Shown here in pieces: positions 24,190 to 35,115 of a stretch of DNA of 64,000 nucleotides. How positions within the stretch are numbered: position 1 is the stretch's first letter; every line of letters begins with the position of its first letter. The notes beneath the pieces are model-generated. The model was not told where the DNA came from and ran no database searches. It saw nothing but the letters and a program-made list of their open reading frames with translations. The stretch lies in the NCBI GenBank assembly GCA_030435675.1, contig CM059621.1, positions 11,718,001 to 11,782,000 on the forward strand, read 5' to 3'. Both the position numbers and the translations under genes were made by a program. This DNA comes from Steinernema hermaphroditum (taxonomy: Eukaryota; Nematoda; Chromadorea; Rhabditida; Steinernematidae).

Positions 24190-25744
24190 GATATTCGAGA
24201 AAAACGGCTAAGTGGTTCAGATTTGATGTGCAACCATTGCAACCGCGTCTTGCATATCGCTTCAGACCGCAATTCAGAGGCGCAAATTTCCAAACACACT
24301 TTAATACACTAATCATTGAGGGGCGCAATCGCTTTCAAATCACCAACCCAATAATTAAAATTGTTGTCCAGACTTGCGCAACTGAAAAAAGGGAGCAAAT
24401 TCGCTCTAGGCTCAGCCCTAAGTCCAGAGCCAACAAATTTCAAGAAAATTTGAAAAAATACTACCTTGGGAAATTCCTTCGTTTCTTGCAAGTTCAGGGT
24501 TTTCACTGACTTTCATTCATAACAAAATTCGACAAAGAGGCAAGTTTCGTGGGAACTGGAGGTTGCCCTCTCGATGTGGTTTGGAATATTCCCGTCACTT
24601 CGCAACCTTCACTTAACAATTTTTCATATTGCATGTTTGACGTTTGAGGTTGTATGCTAGCATTGTTCACTACATTGGCCACGTTCTGACCGCTGTATGA
24701 ACAAAACACCGTTTTCTGAGAATGCTGTCGACGTTCAGATTCAAACTATTGTCATTAGTCACTTAATTTGATGGTCAGTGACCACATAAACTTGCTGCCT
24801 AAACTTGAACAATATTATTAAACATTTGGACCTCATATTTAACCGTTCTTTTATGCCTTGGATGTGTCGCTTCTCAGTTTGTAGTCCAATTTGTAGTATT
24901 GACCTACTCATCTCAGCTTGTGCTTCTTAGCGCTCATCCGTAATCCGCAGCTGTCACCAAAGTCCATTTCGCGAATTGCTCTACTTCATTTTCATTAATT
25001 TCGAAGACTCCCTCCTTCCTAGGATTAAGAAGCGATCGGCTAAACTACACATTCTCCGTCCCCTCTTCTCCTTGCTGACGTCGGAATCTCTTCATAATCT
25101 GCTTCTTTCCACGTAAATTGACGATAGTTGTCACTTTCAAACAGTAGCAGCCGACTAGACGTCACTGTTTTGGCTATTTACGGCAACAGATTGGACTCCG
25201 ATCACAGTGATGACGCATGAAGGTCATCTTGGTGATAAGAAGCCAGAGACATTGTTAGTATTTTGGATGATCTTGTAAACGTTTTCTCGAGGGAATCGCC
25301 ATATCCCTAAGATGCCTGGATGAAGTATCGCAATTGTCGCATATCATATCGAAGACTGCCGTTCCAGTTTTTTATTAACGTTCGTAATTTTGTACTAAAT
25401 TGTAAGTTCGCTTTCCTTCGGATTGTAAAGATAAGGAAGGGATCAATCGCTACCTACTCAATTTAAAAGCTTGTGTCTGAGCTGTAAGGAGAGACATAAT
25501 TATACAATACAAATATACATATTACCTTTCAAAAGGGCAATATTGTGAGAACTATTTCAGCTAAATTGTCGTTGTATCCGAACTTTGCACATAAATTACG
25601 TAAGAAGCTCATACTTCTTGTGGTTTCGAAGTACAAACTTCTTCAATCTCCACTTTATCTACAGCGTCCTCGCTTATGAATTTGTCATCTAAAGTTCGCC
25701 TTCATTCATCAGCTTTCGGAAATTTCTTTCAGAAACGTTCGACC
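24190..25744. other. Intergenic region between NHR-2 and NHR-3
   Basis: Nothing coding is supported. A CACCAACCCAATAA string near 24,340 resembles the mariner terminus and may be a further scrap. The region ends in TTTCTTTCAG at ~25,734, which looks like a leader-splice acceptor for NHR-3. Confidence 0.35.
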
Positions 25745-27328
25745 ATGTCAGCTCCTCTAGTAAAACAGGATTCCCTGGATTCAACGTAGGCTGTAAAACT
25801 TGACCGTACCACTCACCCGCTTTAGAGCTTCAAGCGACTCGATCGACTACCTTCCCAGCCTCGTAGAGCCATCAAAGATTTTGCCCTTCCACTGCCTCAT
25901 TTGCAACAAGCCTGCTCGGTGTTGTCACTATGGAGTGCCGGCCTGTGATGGGTGCAAGACGTTCTTCAGAAGAGCGCTGGTTTCGAACAACGTTGTCCCC
26001 TGCAGGACAAGGGACAGATGTGAACTTGTAAAGGGTAAGTAACGAAAATTATCGGGTAACATGCACAGAAAGCAGTTTTAGCGGCCACTCAACGTTTTTG
26101 CCGGAACTGTCGCTTTGAGAAGTGCATCAGCGTTGGCATGGATCCATCGGGTCGGTTTTTATTTCCACAGATTCTCTCCTTTCACTTTGGTATTTCTTTC
26201 GATAACCCGGCTCAATCTCCATCCCCAAATTTTTCGCGAATATTTGACTGACCTTATGCACCAACTGACTTCAGTGGATCGTCCATTTCAGCCGTTGAAA
26301 AGAGACCACACCGAGTGTCGATGGTGGCCCTGAAGAAGCGCATGTACGAAACGCAGATGGTACTCAATGATTGTTGCCGAAATTCCTCACCTACCTCTCT
26401 AGGGACTACGAATCAGCGCCACAAGCTGCATTGGGGTGGACATCAATGGTCTGCTCTACACAGAAAAGAAAGTGACCCACCTCCGCCACTCCTTCTACTT
26501 CCCCTACTGCATCCACCAAGGCATCGACGACATCGTCCACCGGCCATGTGACCTTCGCGATGCGGAAAAATACGAGGCAGGATAGGTTGCTATAGCTCGC
26601 ATACGATGATGATTCAGATGGTCAAGTTCTGGCCCAAACGACCTTCAAACATCACAGACTTATCGAAGGGACTCGACAGAGGAGGAAGCAAGTTGTGGTT
26701 CTACTTGGACGCCGTCCTCGCCATAGAATTTTACAAGACGTTGCATGTCTTTAGCATTCTCTCACACTCCGACCAGCACGCCCTAATCAGAGGCACTTGC
26801 CTCCAGCTCTGTGTTTTCCAAGGCGCCATAGACTCCTACTTTAGAGGACACTTCAGGGGAGTGGTCCAGCCAGATGGATACATTCCTTACGGAATAATCT
26901 ACTCAGACGATAGGTAAGTCCATAGCATGACGCGCAACTCATCGGCCTTTTCCAGAGTGGATAGGATAGCCGAACATGTTAGAGTCAGCATCGTGCCCAG
27001 CTGCAAAAGGTCGAACTTGACTGAAGAGCAGGCGATGCTGATAAAAGTGATAATTGCTCTGAACTCAGCGGCGCCAAATCTGTCCAGAGAAGCTCGAGAT
27101 CTACTACTAGAGGAACGGGTCAAGTACGTGAACGCGCTGAGGCACCTTGCCCAGGTGGAGAATCCCCACGCGTGGCTTCGGCACTTCACAAGTCTCTACG
27201 ATCTCGTCAACAGAAACCTGCAGATCACTTCTTACATGATTGAAATGTTTTATTTGCGCTATATGCCTTTGCTCACGAATTTGGTTCCGGATTTGGCCAA
27301 GCTGACTTCGGAATTGTTTTTCCAATAA
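25745..27328 (+). CDS. Nuclear hormone receptor NHR-3 with a probable GC-AG intron
   Basis: The start MSAPLVKQDSLDST follows TTTCTTTCAG by 12 bases; a ~46-bp intron then leads into finger 1 (CLICNKPARCCHYG, P-box [10 protein letters not shown]). Finger 2 (CRNCRFEKCISVGMD) is on a separate small exon. Ligand-binding-domain exons carry VTHLRHSFYFPYCIHQG, FYLDAVLAIEFYKTLHVF, FQGAIDSYFRGHF, VIIALNSAAPNLSREA and the C-terminus KLTSELFFQ. The exon ending AEKYE (26,576) is followed by GCAGGATAG and not by a GT donor; the frame hits a stop two codons later, and the intron position matches the other NHRs here, so a GC donor with the AG at 26,616-26,617 is the simplest reading. The P-box Asp-Gly-Cys-Lys-Thr is unusual. 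All eight DBD cysteines are present. Confidence 0.9.
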
Positions 27329-27898
27329 ATCTCAGGATCTGTTGAATCGGTTTGTCGTATTAAATTTACTGATGCCACCAGTTTCTTTGTTTGTGGCCGT
27401 TTGTCCTCCAAGCCTGCACTTAGAATATTTCCAGAGTTACCTCGATGTTTCATGGAACCCCTCAATTCATTCAGAGAGAAACCCCTAAAACTCTGCGCTC
27501 TTATAAGGTACCCTGCGAGGCCTTCTATTACCGGAACCGCCCCAATCTGATTAATCTATTGACCACTATCCTCGTCTTCGACGTCGTCATTTACTTCCGA
27601 ACTTTTGAGTCACTAATCAATCCTTTACTTCAGGGATTTTACAGTACAGCTCCTAGTTATCAAGCTTTCACGCGCCAGCAATATTCCTATTATGCTTCAG
27701 TCCGCTCTCGTCTCTAATCTTTTTATGATTCCGAATGTGCTCTCTTCAAAGTTTGGAGGAAACATTTTTGTTAGCATTCTCGGAACATGGTACGATACGT
27801 CAGGATTCATGATCTCAACAGATACATCCTTTAGTAGTCTTTACATCGCAGCTGATCAGAATTGTTTTTTTGTTGACTGTTTAATTATGTGTTTATTT
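27329..27898. other. 3' flank of NHR-3
   Basis: AATAAA at 27,326-27,331 overlaps the NHR-3 stop codon (CAATAAATC) and may serve as its polyadenylation signal. The sequence to about 27,490 is the parent of the decayed duplicate at 35.1-35.4 kb. No gene is seen in the rest. Confidence 0.4.
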
Positions 27899-28255
27899 AT
27901 AAAAACTTGGCTGCGCGCGAATTCTCACCATCCAAGTACTAAAAGCCAAGTAGCCCTGCGGGCAGCAAGACACCAGAAGCCTATCGGCCGTAAACACGAA
28001 AGGCCTATGGGCCTTTCGGATGGAGACACCATAGTAGACAATTGGTGTGCTATCGGAATCGTGGCAGTGAACTATTGCAGGTGTCTGTGTGGTTCATTGC
28101 GAGCGTGTCCGATTTCTAATCGGTCGACGTCGGTTTGAAGGGGTCGGGTCCTTGTTTTGCGTTTGTGTCTGAAAGCGACCGCTCCTTGAATAATCGAATG
28201 CGGCGGCTCTCGTGTCCACGGAAAGCACACACGCACACAGTCCCGATCTACAGTC
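27899..28255 (-). mobile_element. Helitron-like repeat, reversed and decayed copy
   Basis: The left end (GGCTGCGCGCGAATTC, then AAGTACTAAAAGCCAAGTAG and CCCTGCGGGCAGCAAG) is the reverse complement of the right end of the elements at 35.4 and 43.0 kb. Near 28,090-28,160 it also has the tRNA-like block (GTGTGGTTCATTGCGAGCG). Here an anticodon-like arm CCGA-TTTCTAA-TCGG is well preserved. The opposite terminus is eroded. Confidence 0.55.
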
Positions 28256-28355
28256 CTTCACATCTATACAAGTAATTCGTCATTGGGTCATGTATTCGTC
28301 TCAAATGGTCATCGTCGGACGTCCCAATGTGCTTATCATAGAAGAGAAGGTGCAT

Positions 28356-29216
28356 TTATTTGGACCTCTTCTTATATTTGCATTCACAATTTTCAAACCG
28401 GATGATGGGATTTTTTTCTACAAGGAACGCCTGGTATTTTCTCCACAGGCAATAGATGCCGAATTCATACTTTGTAGATTCGTCGATCTGAATCGCATCT
28501 CCGACGAGCACCTGCTGATATTCGGACGCCCATTCTGCGTACTCATCGAATTTGCTAGTATGGCCGCTCACGCCGTTGAGGAGAAACGTTTTGGGATAGA
28601 GCTGCATCATACAATCCTCTCGCACGAAGGCCTCGTGGCAGTATGAATAACGGTCGCCACCATCAGCGACGATTACACCCATCCCTTCAACGTTCAAACC
28701 AGCTAAATAGTGCTGTTTCCGGTTGTTCTGAGTTGACTTAGCATCCTACAATTCTACAGATTAGGGAGAATACAAAGAAGAAGCATACTTTCATATGTGA
28801 TAACGGCCGTTCACCACAACCTTTGCCGACGTAAATGACCGAGTTCACAAAACCTTCGAATGTAGTCTTCCTTATGTTCGACTCTAGCCGAGTTGCATCC
28901 AGAAGCACATATGTGAAGAAACGCAACCCGCTGAACACTCGATATATGCCCCTTTTAGCAACCTTCTTTTCGTCCTTCTTCTCCAGTTCGGGATACAGTA
29001 CACAGGTGGCGTCTTGGAGAAGGACCTCGAATTTCTCGAATTCACGAAGCTTATCCTCGTCAAGAAACTTTCCTTCGGGACTGACTATTTTGAAGATCGC
29101 TTTAGTGAACGAAAAGTGTTCAACGCACTGCGAGAACTCGTTTCGGTCGTATTTTTTATTGCTTAACGGATCCTAAATTTGAAAAGTAAGCTACAGTTAT
29201 TGCAATCGCTCCTACC
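28356..29216 (-). CDS. GIY-YIG endonuclease-like protein (ANKLE1/LEM-3-type domain), exon 1 split by hAT
   Basis: Exon 29,173-28,789 reads from DPLSNKKYDRNEF to GERPLSHMK and contains FFTYVLLDATRL and VIYVGKGCGERPLSHM, the GIY and YIG halves. Exon 28,737-28,356 continues in phase 0 with MGVIVADGG, EAFVREDCMM and KTFLLNGVSG, matching the Arg, catalytic Glu and Asn positions of the ANKLE1/LEM-3 nuclease family, and stops after YKKRSK. GIY-YIG enzymes of this family cut branched or bridging DNA. I see no ankyrin or LEM domain. The preceding exon piece (29,259-29,216, VINEHTAMRRIM) belongs to a C2H2 finger whose first half lies beyond the hAT insertion at 31,651-31,726. In this haplotype the gene is probably inactive unless the element is excised or spliced out. 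Confidence 0.7.
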
Positions 29217-29259
29217 ATGATTCTCCGCATTGCTGTGTGTTCGTTTATAACATGTGTAT

Positions 29260-31642
29260 TAGGGATGCACCCGGTTCCGGTTCCGGTTTTTCCGGTTTTC
29301 CGGCTTTTTTTTTTGCGCCGGAATTCCGGTTCCGGTGCCGGTTTTTTTTCGTTCCGGTGCATAGAACTTTTCGAATCGCGGACGCGACTAACTCTCGGAA
29401 CGAAGATTAACGATGTTGAGTAGGAGATACTGTAGATTTCTCGCAGGAATTTAGCCCTCCTCCATCCCGACCTTCTTCTCGTCCTACATATACGGTGTGA
29501 TTGTATTGGTTCCAAAGCGTGCTATTCTACTCCTATTAACATCTATTTTGCAGATGGAGCTTGATATTCTGAGCGACGAAGCCGCGGTGAAGTGGGCAAC
29601 GTACTTTGAGTACTTGAAGAATGGCGACAAAGAAGATTCACCGTCAAGGTGTCGAATCTGCAAAGCCGTCATCAACCGAGGTGCGCGTCAGTCCACAAAT
29701 GGACTGAGATGCCATTTGAAGTCTCATCAAGCAGAATTTGAAAGGAGAGAAAGGGCCATTCGAAGAATTGAAAAAAAGAAAGCCGAAGAAGCACGACGAA
29801 AGCGCTGCCTGATTCAGCAGTTCTGCACAGTTATGGAGAAGGATGAACAAACTAAGCGGCCGAGGCAGATGAAAATCGAAGAAGCAACGAGTCTTTGGGG
29901 TGCCAACTGCCCAAGAACGAAGAAGCTCGATCGGCTGATCGTTGAGATGATCGCAACCGATCTTCAGCCGTTTTCAGTTGTTGAAGACGAAGGATTCTGT
30001 CGAATCATTCGGTTCTTGGATGTCGCATGGATGTCGCAAGCTTTGATTGTTTTTCGCACAAGATTCAATTAGTATATTTAAAAAACACTTTATCTCTCAT
30101 TAATAATGTGTCTGTATTCAGGCTATCAATGAGGGCATCAAAATCCAACCCTCAATCGGCACTTTGATTGGAAAAGCTAAAGCTTTTGTACGCACTCTAC
30201 GAAAAGCGTACGCTGTGAGTGGACACCTGCGGGATCTTCAGAAAGAACTTGATTTACCAGACCATTGTCTCATCCAGGTATTCTCTGTTTCTAATTCACA
30301 CACGTATAGCAGTTTCTAGCACATCGAAACTCGATGGAACAGTGCTTTTTACTTACTAGAAAGACTCGTGGAACAGCGTGAAGCTATTACCATCCTTAGT
30401 GCAGAGCATGCAAATTTGTCATCGTTCACTAAGGTTAATTTCTTGCTTGCAACTATCTTACCTTGTCTTACATTGTCTTTTAGCTCGAATGGTCGCTTGC
30501 CGAATCACTTTTGTCCATCTTGAAGCCTTTCGAGGATGCCACTAAGGAGCTAGGATCGCGCTCAACGACTATTGCGTCTGTCATTCCGACCTTCAAGGTT
30601 AGTTGTTCTCCTACAGATTCTGTCTACGTTACTTCAGGCACTTATCTATGAGTTAGAAGCAAAGGAAAACAACCTTTCCTACATGCGAGGCGTAAAGGAT
30701 GCAATAAAGAAGGGACTGGAGAGGCGCATGCAGGGATGAATTCACGATGAAAATCTTGTACTCTCAACGATACTTGACCCGCGCTACAAGATGCACTTCT
30801 TTGAGTCAAATGAACTCGAAACCGCAAGGCAGATGTTGGAGGACATTGGCACACAATGTGCTGCAGCACTGGAGCTGAGAAGTGTGGCAGAGCGAACACC
30901 AGAACCACGACAACCAGTGATCGACAGTCAGCGCTGCAGCATTATTTCGAAATACCGCGAGGTTTGGACATCTGTTATTTAGCATCTAATGTATGGCATT
31001 TCTAGAAGAGGCGTGAAGATCTCGGAAGAGATTTTGCCGAAGAAAACTTCGACCATGTTGACCACAGCCCTTCTTCGCCCATCGATGCCCGAACAAGACT
31101 GCTTGTCGTAAGCGTACTGTATTCACTCATGAACTGATAACCTTTTGCTTTCAAGGAAGCTGACAACTATTTCTCTGAGGAAATGCTGGATGATTCGTCC
31201 GATCCCTTTGCCTATTGGAAAAAGCAGCAAACCGAAGGGAAGTTGCCCATTTTGCGAACACTGGTTAGGAAGTACCTTTCGGCTCCTGCTACTTCAGTGG
31301 AATCAGAAAGACTTTTCTCAACCGCGGGAGCTACCTTGTCTCCATTGCGCAATCGGCTATCTGATTCCGCGTTCAAGAAGCTACTTTTTCTCCATTATAA
31401 TTTGACCATTTTTAAATATTGCTATGCTTCCGACGAGAATGTTTTGGGTAACATTGAATAACTAACCGTCTTTAACTGTTTACAGCATTGTTATTGATAG
31501 GTTGGAAATACCAGTCTGCTATTTCTATGTGTTCGCGGTTCCGGTTCCGGTTTCCGGTTCCGATGCCGGTTTTTTTGCGCCGGAATTCCGGTTCCGGTTC
31601 CGGTTCCGGTGCCGGTTTTTTTTTCGTTCCGGTGCATCCCTA
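29260..31642 (+). mobile_element. hAT element, internally deleted, perfect 8-bp target duplication
   Basis: The termini are TAGGGATGCACC at 29,260 and GGTGCATCCCTA ending at 31,642. The flanks are identical 8-bp duplications, ATGTGTAT (29,252-29,259 and 31,643-31,650). Both subterminal regions are packed with GGTTCCGG repeats, plausible transposase-binding sites. It contains a plus-strand hAT transposase with an internal deletion. The perfect duplication suggests a fairly recent insertion. Confidence 0.92.
29554..31461 (+). pseudogene. hAT transposase, catalytic core deleted and one in-frame stop
   Basis: The first exon encodes a BED zinc finger (CRICKAVINRG...LRCHLKSH, from about residue 30) and reaches EDEGFCRIIRFLD. 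Right after that, the frame shifts into SFDCFSHKIQL, which is normally more than 100 residues further on, so most of the RNase-H-like core with its first acidic residues is missing. Later exons give AINEGIKIQPS, HIETRWNSAFYLLERLVEQR, and after a TGA at 30,737-30,739, LSTILDPRYKMHFF. The 3' exon has the dimerisation domain (SAPATSVESERLFSTAG, LSPLRNRLSD). Introns are short with GT/AG ends. It is non-autonomous, but the termini could still be mobilised by a related enzyme. Confidence 0.85.
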
Positions 31643-31650
31643 ATGTGTAT

Positions 31651-31726
31651 AATAATTACGCATTGACGCTTCCCCATCGTTGAAGATCTTGCTGCATCCA
31701 TCAGAACGACATGTAAAGATAATCAT
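31651..31726 (-). pseudogene. Displaced 5' half of the GIY-YIG gene's C2H2 exon
   Basis: Minus-strand reading from an ATG at 31,726 gives MIIFTCRSDGCSKIFN and runs in frame to the hAT target site (NYYTH). If the element and one duplication are ignored, the frame continues without break into VINEHTAMRRIM at 29,259-29,216, then a GTAGGA donor. The composite has Cys-x4-Cys and His-x4-His spacing, a C2H2 finger, cut between its two histidine-bearing segments. Whether the ATG is the true start or the exon extends upstream is unclear. Confidence 0.55.
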
Positions 31727-32120
31727 TTTGAAGACGACCGCTTCAGACCCCTCGTCTCAATGAGAGAGTAACGGGTTTTATTCAGACAGTTTTATTGATC
31801 TATTCATAGACAGTCTATCTTCACGAAAATGCGACGTAGCTGAACTGAGTCGTCACTTCGAGTAAAACGTCCTTTTTCATCGAAAGTTTCCGATCATTAA
31901 TCTACTTGTTTCAAGATGTGCATTCTGCTTCTTTTTTCCAGAAGAAAATGGCAAAAGTTGCAGATTATTTTTTGGTTCTGAGTACAAGCGCTTGTTTCGA
32001 CTGTGTTACGGTAAAGGTGGATGATTAACCGAAGTATCACAGGTTCGATCTTCGATTTTTCAGTTCTGTTTTTTTTTTCGCAGAACGGTTGTTTGCTGAT
32101 AGGAAAACTAGGATCGTCGC

Positions 32121-32580
32121 TCAGCTAACGAGGAATCTTATTTGAATCATGTTGATGTTGTAACCAGTGTTATCGGGGGTGAATAGGGCGGCGACGTTGC
32201 CCTGTAAATCGGACACGGCGCCGAAGATCGTATCCCGCTGCAGATTCGTCTCGCTGTCGAGCTCCTCCTCGTTGATGCCGAGGTTCAAAATCAGTTCTTG
32301 CTCCATACACGATAAAAAGCTTATATTAGCATCCATCGATCAGCTAAATCACATTTTTAACGTTGCACAGATTTGTATGTTGTATAAATGAATCTTGTAA
32401 GCGCCAGAGAACTTAGGCTGCCCGTCCTCATATTCCAGGTACTGGCACTTGAGTCCCGGGCATTCGAGGTAGTGTAATTGTAACTTGCGAGAATCCGATG
32501 AATGAAAAGATGAAAAGATCGACAACCCACTAAGAAGACCATTTGGCTAGAACATCGTATGGTCACGAAGGGAAAAAAGT
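32121..32580 (-). CDS. Uncertain minus-strand coding fragments, unknown protein
   Basis: Two stretches look coding but do not join cleanly. At ~32,473-32,357 the frame reads YLECPGLKCQYLEYEDG and ends at TGA after ICATLKM. At ~32,300-32,121 it reads MEQELILNLGINEEELDSE and DTIFGAVSDLQGNVAAL. GT/AG signals between them are weak. They could be upstream exons of the GIY-YIG gene or remains of another gene. No family is recognised. Confidence 0.3.
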
Positions 32581-32935
32581 TTTGCAAAAATCCTGAAAAG
32601 GCTACGTAAACAAGAAGTGCAGTGGGCTACAATCCCATGGAGAACTCATTCTGATTCTTCCATTTCATTCATTAGTAGGCGATTGGAATCACACATCGAC
32701 CATTGACGCATCCATTTTCCAAAATTCTGACACATGTAATGCAATGCGAGTACACCATTAATGAAAAGACTAAAAGCAGGGCTGTCTGTTCAACGGATCA
32801 GTAAAGTATTTATGGACGCTGTGCCTTTTCTATTTTGCGAGCGGGTCTCAAATCAGTGCCGCGACCCCGACTTTCTTGAAGAATTTGGAGGGGTATGGAA
32901 GTTGGCAGCTGAAGAAAACGCCTCCCGTCGATATA

Positions 32936-34261
32936 CAGGGTGGCGCATAAATACTGTAAGTGGAAAAACTGCTCATAACTTTTCATTTACGACAAGGAAA
33001 CAAAATGAATTCATAACTGTAAGATTGGCGAGGAAATTCTGTACAACATACTTGAACTCTGTTCGAAATGCCCTCCTTGACAGTTTGATTAAGGCGTTCA
33101 GACGATTCTGGAAATTCTTCAGGATTCCCGCGGTGACTTTTGGCATGATTTCCTTCCAAGCGGTCTTCAGAGAGCGCTCCAGGGAATTCACACTATCGTG
33201 GCTTGTAGCGCATACGTTTGTCTCTAGGACTGACCAAACAGCGAAGTCGAGAGGGTTGAGGACCGGAGAGTTCCGCAGCCAAATATCTTTCCTCTTGACC
33301 CAACATCCTTCCTTCACATGGTTGGCTGTGACGAGACAAGGGTATTCTTGACTCCATGGCCAGGCGTCCAGTCCTGCTGAAACGTCCATGCGGTGTTGAG
33401 GGACAGATCTAGGGCCCAGGATTTCACCACGCCGTTCAGAACCAGGTTTCGGCAGTTCTCGCCATGGCAGGTCACCTTTTTTTTTCATTGGCGTCGAAGA
33501 AAACGAGCTCTACGTTCCCAAGTCCAGAAACCCCGGCCCAAACCATGATGGACTTTGGGAAATGGCTCTTTTCGATGGTGACGTTGCGGGGAGAGCCTTT
33601 CGGAAGACGTTCACAGTGATCCCGGGTGTTTCGCACCGGATCAACGATGAAAATCTTCTCATCCGAGAACAGGATTTTCTGGATGCTCCCTTCGCGGACT
33701 TCGACCTTTATCTTCCGACACTTGTCCTGTCTTACGGCTTTCATTTTGATCGTCCAAGAGCTAGCTGTATGTCATCTTGTAGGAGTCGAGTCCGCGATTT
33801 TCTTTTCACAAATTTTCTCTGCGATCCCTCAATGACTCCCTGTTATTCGACCAGTTTTCTTATGGATATGACCAGATTCTGCTTGATCTTGTTCCAAATG
33901 GCTTCTGTGGTCCTTGCTGTTTTGGACTGTTCTCGGTCTTCCACTTATTTGGCAAACAGTGATTCCTCCTGTCTCTTGAAAGTGTTCGACAAAACTCTGG
34001 ACTTGAAAAAAATGGAATTTCCTTAACTTTTCAATTTCCGGAATCGGCATTCCACACTTTTAATCAGCGATGGTAGCAAAACGGTCATTTTGGGACACCA
34101 TTTTGTCGAAGGGGCAAGGAGAAAAATAACAGGGGAAACAGTAATCCTAGATCAAAAAAGAACGAGGAACACGAATATAACAACAGAAGTGGTACAAAAA
34201 GGCGAAAAAGCAGGACAAATTGAAAAGTTTGACCCACTTACAGTATTTATGCGCCACCCTG
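32936..34261 (-). mobile_element. Tc1/mariner-type element, copy 1, both ends intact
   Basis: It begins CAGGGTGGCGCATAAATACT at 32,936 and ends with the reverse complement at 34,261; the inverted repeat spans about 28 bp without mismatch. TA flanks both ends (32,934-32,935 and 34,262-34,263). At 1,326 bp it has the size of a full-length mariner with a single transposase frame on the minus strand. Confidence 0.92.
32973..34050 (-). pseudogene. Tc1/mariner transposase, frameshifted
   Basis: Segments in order: an N-terminal helix-turn-helix stretch with SGRPRTVQNS (~33,950), then KILFSDEKIFIVD (catalytic-domain first Asp region, ~33,660), SHFPKSIMVWAGVSGLGNV (~33,550), and NSPVLNPLDFAVWSVLE near 33,260, the conserved region before the third acidic residue, ending near NFQNRLNALI. 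The pieces lie in different frames separated by frameshifts and stops. The normally invariant SPDLNPLD reads SPVLNPLD. A second copy at 44.5-45.7 kb keeps SPDLNPLD. Confidence 0.85.
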
Positions 34262-34400
34262 TAGTTTTGTTCTAACGCTGAAACCGACTGACGACGCAGA
34301 TATCTGGATATACAACTTTTGCTGTCGGGCTCATCCACAACCACAGACCCATACATCCCTGCAAGACTTTGCAAAGCTCGATAAACGAAACACCCACGTG

Positions 34401-35039
34401 ATGGCAATAGAATTCGAAAACCGCGTACAAGATAGAAGTCGCTGGCCACCGAACACAGAGTACAAAGACGGCTTTTTCAGAATCTCTATCGACAAGATCC
34501 TTTCTGAGCTGCTTCCTCAAATTTGGCCGTTCATAGATTATTACTCTTGGTTGAAATTATCGGTCGATTACATCCACAGGGATGCGCTTGACTCCATTCT
34601 CAGATATCTTGCAAACCACTTCCTTTTCCAAATGTTACACACGAAATATTATGGAGAAGAAACTCGAAACCTTGTCATGAAACACGTCGAATCTGGACCA
34701 TTGCTGAAGATAACTCTGGAAGGAGACTGGAGTCAAGACGTAGCGCATAGGATATTAAATGCAATGCCTCAATTAAAACTTGCCATCCTCGAAATCACGT
34801 CGGAGACGTTGAAACTGACCAAAGATCTCTTACTTGAAGTGTTAAGTTGTTGGCGATGGAACAACTTCAGGCGTCGCCCCTTACGCCTGGAGTTTAAAAT
34901 TCCTTTCGAGATAACTGTCGACGAAGTGAGGGAAGTAATGGGCGATGAAACATTTACCGAGAATATGCCATTGCAGCTCGGCAATGTATACAAGCGATAT
35001 TTCATCATTTCATACAATGAGCACCTGAAAATGCGGTAA
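34401..35039 (+). CDS. Unknown single-exon protein, ~213 aa
   Basis: An uninterrupted frame begins MAIEFENRVQDRSRWPPNTE and ends NEHLKMR. It has a hydrophobic helix-rich first half (LPQIWPFIDYYSWLKLSVDY) followed by alternating strands and helices (LLKITLEGDWSQD, MPQLKLAILEITSETLKL). The layout is reminiscent of the C-terminal parts of expanded nematode F-box-type families, but no F-box is visible and I do not assign a family. The frame stays open upstream to near the mariner end at 34,261, so that insertion may have removed 5' sequence. The decayed NHR-3 tail lies just downstream. Confidence 0.55.
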   Translation: MAIEFENRVQDRSRWPPNTEYKDGFFRISIDKILSELLPQIWPFIDYYSWLKLSVDYIHRDALDSILRYLANHFLFQMLHTKYYGEETRNLVMKHVESGPLLKITLEGDWSQDVAHRILNAMPQLKLAILEITSETLKLTKDLLLEVLSCWRWNNFRRRPLRLEFKIPFEITVDEVREVMGDETFTENMPLQLGNVYKRYFIISYNEHLKMR

Positions 35040-35115
35040 TAAGATGCTTCGGAAATTGTTTCTCTAATCGCTGAAGACTTTGTGACGCTGTTGTCCGTAC
35101 ATAATCCGTGTTTTG

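Noticed and set aside
28212..28646. 144-codon plus-strand frame
   Set aside because: Antisense shadow of the GIY-YIG exon, which carries recognisable motifs on the minus strand.
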